DNA of 64,000 nt from Rhizophagus irregularis. Taxonomy: Eukaryota; Glomeromycota; Glomeromycetes; Glomerales; Glomeraceae. The stretch covers positions 3,038,001 through 3,102,000 of the forward strand of contig NC_089445.1 of NCBI RefSeq assembly GCF_026210795.1, read 5' to 3'. The notes beneath the pieces are model-generated. The model saw nothing but the letters and a program-made list of their open reading frames with translations, had not been told where the DNA came from and did not search any database. Shown in pieces: positions 45,551 to 57,200 of the stretch (positions are counted from its first letter, which is position 1; every line of letters begins with the position of its first letter). A program made the translations under genes and the position numbers.

Positions 45551-46740
45551 ATGACCGCTACTCTGTCAGTTATCGCACTTGTAGTACGTTTAAGAGAATC
45601 CTCTCACACAGCATTTGGGGACGCTATCTATCGTGAGAAAGTTTCCAATGAAAATCCTGTTTTTGGATTCAAACAGTTTTCAAACGCGCTGCACGATTAT
45701 AATGAGGCGTTTAAAGAAGGGGACTTAGTCCATTTTGGTGGAAAGTTCACTATTGATGACAATAAATTAATGGTAAGTAATTTTTGTATGTATCTAAGGA
45801 ATAATGACATATAATAATTTTAATAATAATTTTATAATTTACTTAATAATAATAATTATAAAAATGATAATAATCTAATAATAATAATTATAAAAATTTA
45901 TAAAAATGATAATAATTTAAATAATTTTTTTAATATTAATTACAAATATAATATTTTCATTTGTCTTTTTCATATAAACAGCTCTTAGTTGAAGCGGCAT
46001 GTGTGCTAGAACCTCAATTAGGACGTAATGGAGAACGTTTGAAATGGGAACCTGAAAAAATTCCATCAACAAAGCCATTCGTTCATATCACTACTTCTGC
46101 TTGTGAACCATTGTCAACATCAAATAATATGAATTTTGTTAAAACCAAATCGTTGATCTATTCACCATTTCATTCTGCTGCACGTTACATTAATTTTGAG
46201 ATTGGATATTCAAGTGAATCAAAATGGCTTGAATATCTTTCTGATAAATGGAGTGAATTTGCCAATTTTTTCGTCGCTGGATTTCTTGAGGCAATTTATA
46301 CAGACGGATCAACAACATACGTACAGATAGATGCAAAGTTGATCGATTATGGTGTTCGATTTCGTACTTCAACTTCAAGTAACAATTACCAACCCTCACC
46401 ACAAAGATCAACCACCAACGCATTTGCTCAAAGGAGGAATAAATCAACTCCTAATTCACCAGTAAAAACACATATTACCCCAAAATCGGATTCAAATACC
46501 ACAGAAATAGAAAATGCATATGAAGAAGAAAGTGATAATGATTCAGACAAAGAAGATACAGTAGGAACAAATCAATCTCCTATAGACCTGGTTATGATAG
46601 ATGATAATACGCCTATTAATGCTAATAAAACTAAAAAACGCCAATTATCTGATTTGTGTGATGGTGAAATTGATCAACCTATTAAACCGAAAAGAAGTTA
46701 TAATAAAAAAGGAGGTCGTGGAGGACGCGGAAAGAAATAA
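45551..46740 (+). CDS. Possible OB-fold protein with acidic and RGG-like tail
   Basis: Exon 1 (45551-45772) and exon 2 (45982-46740) join in phase 0 (LM|LL) to 326 residues. The first ~190 residues look like a folded domain: FGDAIYREKV, GDLVHFGGKF, LLVEAACVLEP form a strand pattern reminiscent of OB-fold single-strand nucleic-acid binders, then WLEYLSDKW and YVQIDAKLIDYGVRF. The rest is disordered: Ser/Thr/Pro/Asn-rich, acidic EEESDNDSDKED, then basic KTKKRQLSD and a C-terminal GGRGGRGKK. The tail suggests nuclear location and RNA or DNA binding. I do not recognise a named family; the OB assignment is from strand pattern only. Confidence 0.8.
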
Positions 46741-47489
46741 AAATTATTTTGCGTATTATACAAATAATAAGAAAATATGTCAAAAATCATTTCCATAAAT
46801 TATAGAAATTAAATCTTAAAGAAATTAGTAACAGAAAATTTAGTATTATTCACAAGGATCCACATTTTTTTGTTAAAAAAATATTTTTTTTCTATAATAA
46901 TTTGTTTCACTTCTTTTAAAAAAAGAATATACATATATTTTCTTATATATAATAAAAACATAAAATTTATGATCTGAAATTATGATATAATGGTTTAATT
47001 TTATTAAAAAAAATAAATCTTTTTATAACGAGTGATTTCGTAACTAATTAATGTACACGTTAACATAATTATTTATGCTACACATAAATCTAATCTAAAT
47101 TTATCAAAAAATTTTCTTAATACTGCTTAATACAGGTTAGAATTTTTGCCAATTTACTTTTAATTTATTCATAATTTTAATATTATTTTACAATTTTACA
47201 ATTGTAATAGCAGGAGATATAATTTGGCCTATCGGTCATATATGTAATACGTATTACCAATTTAAATATAGGATTTCCGATTTTAATATTGCAATATGTG
47301 ATCACGTATTACGGTTATTAACAAAGAATTTTTTTATTTTTTCAGCTGATTATTTTTTTGTCTTTTCGTTTACAAAAACCTAATAAAATAGAAGTAAAAT
47401 TTTATTTTTTTTCCTTAAATATAAACAAACACATTTAAATTAAATAACTCAGAATTTAAATATAAACAAATATTATAGTTTGTTTACAC
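46741..47489. other. AT-rich intergenic DNA
   Basis: No exon or structured repeat is visible. Confidence 0.5.
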
Positions 47490-48690
47490 ATATTTCAAAT
47501 TATGGTTTGAGCATTTTGGCCAAAGTAAATCTTGCTCTTTAATTGAAAGTAGTTCAGCAAGTTTGAAGCTGTTAAGATATTAATCTACATGAAAGCACAG
47601 TTAATATTTTTGGAGTTATTTACATTTTTACATAATAGTACTAAGTTACAAAATTTTTTTTACCTTCAGAGCGTATTTTGGGCAGTTTAGTCAAAGTAAA
47701 TCAACTTCTTATATTAATTGAAAGTTTTTTGGCGGGTCAAAATCTGCTTGGATATTAATTTTCATGAAGGTACAGTTAATACTTGAAGAGTTATTCACGT
47801 TTTTCACAATGGAATTTTATTTTTTCTATTTTATCACTTTAGAGCGTATTTTCGGCACTTTAGTCAAAGTAAATCGACTTCTTATATTAATTGAAAGTTG
47901 TTCAGCGTGTAATAATCTGTTCGAATATTGGTTTTCATGAAGGTACAGTTAATACTTGAAGAGTTATTCACGTTTTTCACAACGGTACTCATTCACGAAT
48001 TTTATTTTTTCCGTTTTATCACTTCAGAGCGTATTTTGAGCACTTTAGACAAAGTAAATTGACTTCTTATATTAATTGAATGTTGTTCAGCAGGTGATAA
48101 TCTACTTGGATATTAATTTTCACGAAGGTACAGTTAATACTTGAAGAATTATTCACGTTTTTCACAACACGAATTTTATTTTTTCCGTTTTGTCACTTCA
48201 GAGCGTATTTTGAGCATTTTAGTCAAAGTAAATTGACTTCTTATATTAATTGAAAGTTTTTCAGTGGGTCATAATCTGCTTGGATATTAATTTTCATGAA
48301 GGTACAGTTAATACTTGAAGGGTTATTCACGTTTTTCACAACGATACTCATTCACGAATTTTATTTTTTCCGTTTTGTCACTTCAGAGCGTATTTTGAGC
48401 ATTTTAGTCAAAGTAAATTGACTTCTTATATTAATTGAAAGTTTTTCAGTGGGTCATAATCTGCTTGGATATTAATTTTCATGAAGGTACAGTTAATACT
48501 TGAAGGGTTATTCACGTTTTTCACAACGGTACTCATTCATGAATTTTATTTTTTCTGTTTTGTCACTTCAGAACGTATTTTGAACATTTTGGTTAAAGGA
48601 AATCGACTTCTTTTATTAATTAAAAGTTGTTTAGCAGTCAAAATCCAATTTTCATGAAAATGCAGTGGAGTAATTTATATTTTTTATGAT
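47490..48690. repeat. Satellite-like tandem array, 173-186 bp unit
   Basis: The marker AGAGCGTATTTTG occurs at about 47668, 47841, 48026, 48200, 48386 and (as AGAACG) 48570, i.e. spacings of 173, 185, 174, 186 and 184 bases. The unit contains TCAAAGTAAATTGACTTC, ATTAATTTTCATGAAGG and TTATTCACGTTTTTCACAA. The shorter units lack most of the GGTACTCATTC segment. About seven copies; the outer copies are the most diverged and the fourth and fifth are almost identical. Confidence 0.92.
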
Positions 48691-48957
48691 CATACTATAC
48701 TGAATTGCAAATAAATTTACATTCTTTAATGTATTTTTAAAATTTAAATTTTTATTTAATATTACTTAATAAATAAGGTTGCTTGCCGAAACTAGAGGGT
48801 TTCGGCAATACTTTCTATATGATTTAATTAGAGTTTCGGCATTTAAACAATTTATAAGAATAAAGACAATATGATTTTTTGTATGTAAATATTTATTTTA
48901 TAATATTTAATATTAAACTAATAAAATATACGATTAAAAATATAATAAAAATTAAAA
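48691..48957. other. Short intergenic stretch with hairpin
   Basis: GCCGAAACTAGAGGGTTTCGGC (about 48785-48806) can form a stem of seven pairs. It may belong to the 3' region of the minus-strand gene to the right. Confidence 0.4.
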
Positions 48958-49620
48958 TTATCTTCTATGTGGGGACCTGCTTCTACCTCTTCTTCTATCT
49001 CTACTTCTGTCCCGTCTTCTATCTCTACCTCTATCTCGTCTTCTATCTCTACTTCTTGATCTACTTCTTGATCGAGACCTTGATCGAGACCTAGATCGCG
49101 ACCTCCTTCTTTCCCTTCGCAATCTATATTCATATCGACGTCGATCATGCGCAGCATGCCGCCGTCGATACTCTCGTCTAAACAGATCTAAAATCCAATA
49201 AAAATATTAATGAATTGAATGAATTGCCTAAATAAAATTAATTTAAAATAATAATTAATAATAATTACCGGTTTGTAACCAGAATTCATCGTTCATATCG
49301 GCAAAACACGCTCTATCGAAACTATTTGGGCTTGTAATAGGAATGCCGTCATCATTATTATTTATTATTCTACTGAGGTTTTCATAACCTCGTTTGAGGG
49401 CATTCCATTTTGTATAGCACTGCCTGGGTGTCGCTGCAAATCCCGTTGCAGCGAACACCCTATTTGCTATTATTGTCCATGCATTAACATGGTAGCGGTT
49501 TGAAATTCTTTCGAATTGCTGATGTAAGTTTCTTCGCTCCGCAATTAACTGTTTAGCAGCATTAATCGTCCATTGGAATACTGGTGGTGGCGGTGGAACA
49601 AAAGGTACTAATGCTGCCAT
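48958..49620 (-). CDS. Myb/SANT-like protein with Arg/Ser-rich tail
   Basis: Exon 1 (49620-49269) ends ACC G|, exon 2 (49187-48958) begins AT CTG; GTAATT and TTTTAG splice sites. The product has about 193 residues. N-terminus: proline-rich, then a trihelix Myb/SANT-like domain (about residues 15-85: FQWTINAAKQLIAERR, WTIIANRVF, PRQCYTKWNALKRGYENL) expected to bind DNA. The exon-2 tail is almost pure Arg/Ser/Asp: repeated RSRSRS, SRDRRRD and RGRD. RS tails are known from splicing factors, where Ser phosphorylation drives protein and RNA contacts in the nucleus. Combination of a Myb/SANT-like domain with an RS tail is unusual. The splice join is in phase and the tail frame is open only this way, so I consider it real. 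Confidence 0.78.
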
Positions 49621-49955
49621 TTTTTATTTTTTATGATTTTTTTGTAACTTGAAAATTAAATACAATTTGAAAATTAAAATACAATTTGGTTTTGAATTGC
49701 GAAAAAAAAATTCAAATTTCATAATATTTATAATAATTTTAAAATTCGTTATAATGTTTAAAACATGAACTGATGAACATAATAACATTCTACATAATTA
49801 AAGTATTTGTAACAAAATAAACACAGTTTTGATTCTAATGTAATAAATTTAATTAACGCAGTTCTAAATTTTTTTTTGTAATGCAGTTCTTAAAATTTAT
49901 TGATCTAATGTAATAAATTTAATTAACGAAGTCCTTAAAACTTATTGATTCTAAT
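49621..49955. other. Upstream region of the Myb/RS gene
   Basis: AT-rich, no exon seen; probably holds the promoter. Confidence 0.5.
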
Positions 49956-50105
49956 ATAATATGCTTATCCTTATTCCTTAATTAAATTGCACTATTTTTA
50001 AAATATAATATGCTTATCCTTATTCCTTAATTAAATTGCACTATTTTTAAAATATAATATGCTTATCCTTATTCCTTAATTAAATTGCAATGTTTTAAAA
50101 TATAA
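49956..50105. repeat. Tandem repeat, three copies of about 48 bp
   Basis: TAATATGCTTATCCTTATTCC followed by TTAATTAAATTGCA and ATTTTTAAAATA occurs three times in succession; the last copy is changed at its end (GCAATG in place of GCACTA). Confidence 0.85.
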
Positions 50106-51126
50106 TATAAAATTACAATTGCCTGCATTGCCTGCATAATTATATGTTAACTGGACTTTGATCGCGAATATTTTGCCCTGCATAATTACATCATTTATTT
50201 CCTAAATAGTATCATTATTTAAATCACATGATATTAGAATTAATTCTCATTGGATTAACTATTGTAATTATTTCTCATTATTATTATTCCTTACTATCAT
50301 CATAATTATCGTCATTAACACTTTTATTAATAGAAAATTTAAAAACAAATTTTTATAGTGATAAAAAAATTATTAAAAATACTAAATAAATAAAAGAATT
50401 ACAATGATGGAAAAAAAAATGACTGACTGAAAAAGGAATAATATTCATTTAAAAAAAATTTGTAATTACAAAAACTGAAAATAACTGGATAGCTGCATCA
50501 GGACCCCGAACAATACATATAAAGGTCACATTAAAATCAAAATTTTTTACTATGATCAATAAGCAAATGATTTTGGATTCTATCTCGCCAATTATAAGTG
50601 ATCTACCTACTACTAATTTGTGATACTACAGACATCCCTCGCGCTCAAATTTTGTGTTCTTACAAATCTCTCCTTATAAATTCATTTGATAGATTTCTAT
50701 TATTGGGGCTTTAAAAGTTCCTTTCATTATTTTACATAATTTACAATTATAGGTTAAATTATTGAAATCAGTATCTTAATTTTTAAAATTAAATAATCCT
50801 AATTATTTCTAAAAATAAATTAATGGTCGCGACTTATTAATTTTATTATTTTAACTCCTTAAATTAACTTATCGAGTATTACTATTTTTAGACTATTTTC
50901 CTTTGTTCTGAAAATAATTTTTCTGATATGATTTTCCTTTTCCAGAATTTTCCCTCATGTAACATTTATCCTTTTATTTGTTTTGCTAATTTTTACATGT
51001 TTACGCGTCACATCTCTTCATTATATAAGTATCTTCATTTTTCCTTCCTTTCTTGTTTTTACTTAATATTTTTCAAAATTTTCCTTCACTACACCTTTAC
51101 TACACATCTATTTGTTCCTTCTCAAA
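50106..51126. other. AT-rich intergenic DNA
   Basis: No supported exon. Close to the ATG at 51127 the sequence becomes pyrimidine-rich (CTTTACTACACATC), as often seen upstream of fungal starts. Confidence 0.5.
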
Positions 51127-52059
51127 ATGGTTGCCACTAGGAAATTTACCACCACTTCTGCTTTAATTGCTGCTCGTCCTTCTACTACTGCTGCTCGTCC
51201 TTCTACTACTGCTGCTCGTCCTTCTACTGCTGCTCGTCCTTCTACTGCTGCTCGTCCTTCTACTGCTGCTCGTCCTTCTACTACTGCTGCTGCATCAAAT
51301 AAGAAACGCTGTCGACGTTCTGCCACCTCTAACCGAAAATCTAAAAATTGCTTGAAGGCTTTGAAAGCTGCCAGAAAACCAAAGGTTCAACTTCTTGAAG
51401 GTGGGTATTGTACGCAAGGTTTACTAAATGATCTTAAAAGAGGTTGCCTGCAGACAGTATATTCGTATTCTCAGGGCATGGTTCTTGACGGTTCATTACC
51501 TGTAGACGGAGTATTCATATTCCCAGTGTCCAGTTCTTAAAAGGATTTTACCTTCTGCAGATCTTTTCTAAACTATCGACTTTATCCACTTAGTTCTCGA
51601 ACTAACTATCCAATTATTATCATATACACATATATACATATATTTTTTTTTAATTTAATTCAGAGGAACTTGAAAGTTGTTGTCGTCATCTTAATCATAT
51701 TCAGAAACAACTTAATGAGGCACAAGACTCCCTTCATGACAGTATTCAACTAAGGTCTCAGCTGGAAGATGATCTGACTATTGCACGATCAAAAATATTA
51801 GACCTTGAAGATGAATTAACGAAGCAGCGAAAAGAACAGAGAATGTTGGGTAAAAAGTATATGGAACTAAAAGGTATATTTCAATATTATATCTTTCAAC
51901 TGTTATTATATATTATTTCTTTAATTAAAAATTTTATTAGAAGAGAATTATACCATTAAAACTCGTCAACTTCGTTCTCATTCTACTACTCCCGCTACTC
52001 CTATACCATCACAACTGACTAAAAGTAAATCTAAAAAGAAAGTAAAATTTGCCACTTGA
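51127..52059 (+). CDS. Basic repeat plus coiled-coil protein
   Basis: Three exons, 51127-51400, 51664-51873 and 51941-52059, join in phase 1 at both introns and give 200 residues. N-terminal part: MVATRKFTTTSALI, then six AARPST or AARPSTT repeats, then a Lys/Arg-rich stretch (NKKRCRRSATSNRKSKN). Exon 2 encodes a heptad-rich helix (ELESCCRHLNHIQKQLNEAQ, LRSQLEDDLTIARSKILDL), clearly a coiled coil. The C-terminus is basic (KSKSKKKVKF). This points to an oligomeric, perhaps nucleic-acid associated protein. No known family recognised. If the first intron is retained, translation runs on to a stop at 51540 and the coiled coil is lost, so intron retention would give a different short product. Confidence 0.75.
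51168..51292. repeat. Coding minisatellite GCTGCTCGTCCTTCTACT
   Basis: Units of 18 or 21 bases (18 plus an extra ACT) are repeated six times in frame and encode the AARPST(T) repeat. Unit number is likely to vary between strains. Confidence 0.92.
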
Positions 52060-52500
52060 TTTCTGTATTTTGGAAAGGCTTTTATTTCTTCTTTTTTTAG
52101 GTTTATGGATGATTCTTGGACAATTATTCATGGTAGGTTTATTTGTGTGGGTGTTAATGGTGACGTTATTAAACTACATTAACATCCCTTTTTTTATTTT
52201 TAGATTCCCAGATAATTTTAAACAACATTCTTCATGGTAGATCCTTTGCATGGTGTTTAATGGTGTATTGTTTAATAATATTAATGCCTTTTTTATTTTT
52301 TTTAGATTTTTGGATGGTGTCAATAAATTTTTTGGATAATTATGTGATGGTTTTAATGGTAGTACTAACCCCATTATTTACTTTGTTTTCTAGGATTTTA
52401 TTATGGTACGTAGGTTTTTTATTAAATTGGGTGATAATGGTGCTATTAAACAAAACTAATAATGCCTTCTTATTTTTGTAGCGTTTTTTGGATAGGAAAC
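52060..52500 (+). repeat. Tandem exon/intron-like cassettes
   Basis: Five pyrimidine-rich acceptor-like sites (T-rich run plus AG) end at about 52100, 52203, 52305, 52393 and 52481, spaced 103, 102, 88 and 88 bases. Between them donor-like ATG|GTA sites occur at about 52133, 52237, 52359 and 52406. The units are related in sequence: GTTTAATGGT, TTATTAAAC, ATTAATGCC and TTTTTTATTTTTTTAG recur. They follow directly after the stop codon of the coiled-coil gene, so they may be spliced 3' untranslated exons or a decayed repeat. Confidence 0.55.
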
Positions 52501-53550
52501 GCAAATGACATTAGACGCGATGAGATATCAAAGACATCTGAGACGTATTAGAAGTTGTTTGTTGGAATCGAACCAACTGGAAAAATGTTCCAAACCATTA
52601 ACAACATTTATAGTTTAGAAAGATAAAATATTAATGTAACACATATAATAAATATCTAGTTTTAAGCAAATAAAATAAATAAATGATGTTTATTAATAAA
52701 TAATAATATACAATACACATAAAAATCAGTAAAATATCGGGATATATCAGGATATATTATCAATGAAACATTGTATTTTGATAATATACGGCAATAATTG
52801 AAAGTGCGAAAATTATTAGTACTCCATAAGTATTGCTCCGATTACTATGAAAATTTACGTGCAGGTAGATTCGACATCGTCGAACAACATTACTTAAACT
52901 TGAAAAGGCGATTACATTTGACTAAAATGCATTCCGAGCGTACCGACGTTAGTAAAAAAATAAAAAAAATAAAAAAATAAAGTAATATTATTGTGAAAAA
53001 TACAATTTTTTTTATGAGTATGATGTCTAATTTTATGAGAATTAGATGTAATAAGTTCAATAATGTATTTGAAAACAAATTATCAGTTTAAAAATTTATT
53101 TTATAAAAATTTTTGAACGTGTGAAATTTAATTTTATTTTTTATATATAAAAAATTACTCCTGTTACGCAAATCTATATATGACTATTCATTTCTAATTT
53201 ATTTGCTACGCAAATACAAATATGACGTTATGGAAATTTTACCCCTAAATACACAAAATTCTATATGACTTAATAAAAAATTTTATATGATGAATAAGCA
53301 AATTTTTTTGTTACCGTTCATTCCAAAAGGATGGGAATAGAAAAATTATTATTAATACAACTGAGTTTTTTTGTAAAAAAAGTGATTAAAATTTCATTAA
53401 CTGGAAAAATTATATTAGCAATAAAGAATTGTGTACATATGAACATATGACCTGACCGCTAATCAAATAACATGGACAGATCATGTTACATAATTCAAAT
53501 TATTTATACAGACAGTATGACAGAATATTTCTCGGTTTACACAATTTTTT
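52501..53550. other. Intergenic DNA with two coding-like patches
   Basis: Two patches have coding-like composition. At 52501-52617 all three frames are briefly open (for example MTLDAMRYQRHLRRIRSCLL). At 52798-52980 a frame without ATG reads VLHKYCSDYYENLRAGRFD and LKRRLHLTKMHSERTDVS. Either may be a last exon of a gene I cannot assemble, or a remnant. Neither resembles a known domain. Confidence 0.35.
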
Positions 53551-53554
53551 AAAA

Positions 53555-53800
53555 AGCTATCAATCGGCCGGTAAGTTGTACAACCGATACCAAAACTGCA
53601 TATATATATAGTAAATAAATAATATTAAATTAATATTAATAATAAATAAATATTGCACATAATTATAATTTATTTATTAAATATATTAAATAATTCACTC
53701 AGTTTATACAATTATCGATCAGCCAGTAAGTTATATGGCCAATACCAAAACTGTGGTTTTTAATATATATATATAGTTAATAAATAATATTAATTATTTA
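53555..53800. repeat. Diverged direct repeat
   Basis: Two copies about 150 bp apart share ATCAATCGGCCGGTAAGTTGT / ATCGATCAGCCAGTAAGTTAT, ACCAAAACTG and a TATATATATAG run followed by TAATAAATAATATT. Confidence 0.65.
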
Positions 53801-54246
53801 TCAATATATTAAATAATTTTAGATATAACAGCTAAGTCATATATATAGCGAATAATAATTGCATTAATTACATGATAAATAAAATGAATAATCACGTATT
53901 TTACATTATTTTTAGGAAAAAACTGGTAATTAATTACCAGAATTACAAATAAGAAAAATAAGATAATAAAATCCATGTATTACATAACACATATGATCTT
54001 CGGGAATCGGATATTTTGGCAGGTTTCGGCCTATCTTAAGATTCGGCCTAATTTTGAAGTTTCAGTCAAAATTACAAATTTCAGCCAAAATTTTGGATTT
54101 CTGGAATTTTATTGGTTAAACCCTTTCACAATTTAAAAATAGGGTTTTAGTAAAAGACCCTTTATTTTGGTATATTAACACTGAAATGTAATTAAAATTC
54201 TTACATTAATAAATACATTTTTAATTTTTTCATATAATATAAAACT
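53801..54246. other. AT-rich DNA before the Helitron ORF
   Basis: Contains short TTTCGGCC/TTTCAGCCAAAATT blocks near 54020-54110. No clear Helitron 5' end was recognised. Confidence 0.45.
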
Positions 54247-57200
54247 ATGAGTTTTACTGTTAATCATTGGAGAGTTGAAGTATCAGATAATGATTCTGAA
54301 TCTTATTTGAACTCAGAACATGAAAATTTTGATAGTTCATTATTTTCAAGTTATGCAGTTCGTCAACAAGCTAATGCAGATCATTCTCGAATTCCAATTC
54401 AACCATCTTTGTCTTCTGCAAACATCACCTTTAGAGCTTATTTTCCATCCTGGCAACCTTCTATAAAATTGTGTAACTTACAAGATCGGTTTAATACAAC
54501 TATTCTTACTCAATATCCATGTGTTCCATGTAGTTATTGTTCTCGTTTACAGTATCCAACAAAGGCAAAGTGGGAACTATATGATAGAACATTTAAATAT
54601 CCTTTAGAAGAAGCTTATTCAAATAATCCACAAATCACATTAGTTTTTCATACTGATGATTCTCAACCTGCACGTATAGCAACATGTTCTTCTTGTTATA
54701 ATTCTAATAATCATCTTAAAATACCAATTCCTGATCCTATACCTGATGAAATTCAAAGTGTGCCTTTATATCATCGAATTTATCTCTCACCTATTCATCT
54801 TAGTTGTTCATTAGGCCGAGTTCCAAATAGCAATGCTTACACAAACTATCGTCACTTAACTGGAACCTTTAACTACTCAAAAAATATTAATGCACTTGCA
54901 TTATATTCTGGTACCATTGGTGCTATACTAAATAATAATCAATCAAATTCATGGTATCATTCTTCACTTGATAATGCAGCAAGATGGTTACGAGATCATA
55001 ATCCTTATTTTAAACCATATCAAACTTTAATTAATCGTGGAACATGGGATGGGGCACCAATTATCTTTCCAAATGCCTCACTTAGTAATACTTCTCAAAA
55101 TCAAGACCATCCATTATTTAACATTAATTCACGTCCTTCTGCTGTAATACTACCTCCCTATGAACTTGATGCAGAAATTCATAATGAAGATTACCATTAT
55201 AATCGATTAATGGCAGGATTTTTAACTGATCCATATAATAAAAAATTACCAATATCTTTTTATGATAAAAATATTGAACCACTTTTATTTCCTGACCTTT
55301 TTCCATATGGAAAAGGATTTTATATAAATGATGAAAATACAAATCGGCGATTTACAGATAGTTTAGGTAATTATGCAAAATCTTTACTACTTTGTCCTGA
55401 TCCCAGATGGAGATTATCTTGGTATTGGCCTCATTATATTTATTTAACAATTGAAAAATTAAGAAATCACCAAAATAGAAATCGAATTTTAAATCAATAT
55501 AATACTTCACTATCACATCAATTAACAACAGCAGATTTAATTACCAATAGTATTTATACTGGACGTCCAATAATTAATGAAAAAAATACAACAACTATAC
55601 CTTCTTATATTAGAACGGGAGATTCTTATTTTCGCCAAAAAGAACATCATATTAATACTATGGTTCAAGGATTTGGTTTACCACAAATTTTTTATACTAT
55701 GACTATGGCTGAAAATCATTGGTCACATTTAAAAAATATTTTATTAAAAACTGATAACAAAGATCCCTTCCTTCTAATCGTCCATTTCATACCTACTTGC
55801 ATTATCATCATCGTTTAGCATCAATGCATCAATATCTTTGGAAAAATCCAAATTTAACTGATTGGGGTAACTGGTTACATCATTTTGAACGTGATGAATT
55901 TCAAAATCGTGGAGCAATTCATACACATGGTATAGCTTATTTATCTAAATCAATTTCTGAATTAATTGATTCTAATGTAATTAGAGCAGATATGCCAGAT
56001 CCCAATTCTGAACCAGAATTATATGAATTGGTTAAAAAACATCAAATTCATACTTGTGATTCACGTTGTGGAGGTCCAGCTCCATCTGGTTCACGTTGCA
56101 AAAAAGGTTTTCCTCAACCATATTCAGATACTACACATGAAGATCCTAATTCCTTAAGATATATTTATCGTCGTACTAAAGAAGAAGATTTATATGTTAT
56201 TCCATATCATGCACCAACATTATTTTTATGGAATGGTCATATTAATTTTCAATATGTAACAACACATCAATTTGCAAAATATATGACTAAGTATGTTACA
56301 AAATCTGAACCATCAGAATATTTTGATATTTCTGAACCTGATGCATTTCGAAAACATATTTTAGCAAGACGTCTTGGATCAATGGAATTAATGATTCTTT
56401 TACTTGGATATTCAATATGTCGATCATCAATTGCTGTTGAATTTCTTCCTTCTATTCCTCCTGAAATAAGAACTAAATCTATAAAACCACTTTATTTATT
56501 ACAACAAGAAGAACAATTATCTCCCTATTGGGATGATGCCATTGATAAATATTTTGATCGTCCATCTGATAATGAATTTGATAGTATGACATATCCTTTT
56601 TATCATCGCAATTATACTATACAAAAAAGTCAGCCAAAAAATGGAATATATTATATAGATAAAAAAAACCGCTTTGTAAGAAAAAGACAAAAAGAAATTC
56701 TTGTACGTTTTCAACATTTAACAATTCAGCAATCAGAATCATTTTATTATCAACAATTACTACTTAGATTACCTGTTAGAAGTGAAACTGATTTAAAAAG
56801 CTTATATCAAACTTATAAAGCTCATTTTGAAGCTAAATATCCTACTGAATATTCATTAACTTTAAATTTTGTACAAAATTCAATGCAATCTAATATTCAA
56901 AGATATACAAATAATTATCAAAATTTAGTTAATAATTTGATATCTTCATTGCATGTAAACTTACAAGAAATTATTGGAAATCAGTTAAATAATTTGTTAC
57001 GTCAACCTATTCGCTCTTTAAATCTCTCATCTATGCTACTTTCTGAAGATCAATACAAAATAATGAATATACTTACAAATAGTTGGGGAGAAAGATTACA
57101 TTCTAAACATCCTTATTTTTTTCTAACTGGTTCAGCAGGTACTGGTAAATCTTTTATGATACATCTAATTAAAAATTTTTTAGCTGATAAAAAAACTGAA

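Noticed and set aside
48879-49094. Tyr/Phe-rich plus-strand frame
   Set aside because: Antisense of the Arg/Ser-rich exon of the Myb-type gene.
51108-51355. Leu/Val-rich and Gly/Arg/Ala-rich frames overlapping the AARPST repeat
   Set aside because: Other frames of the coding minisatellite; only the frame with ATG at 51127 continues through exons in phase.
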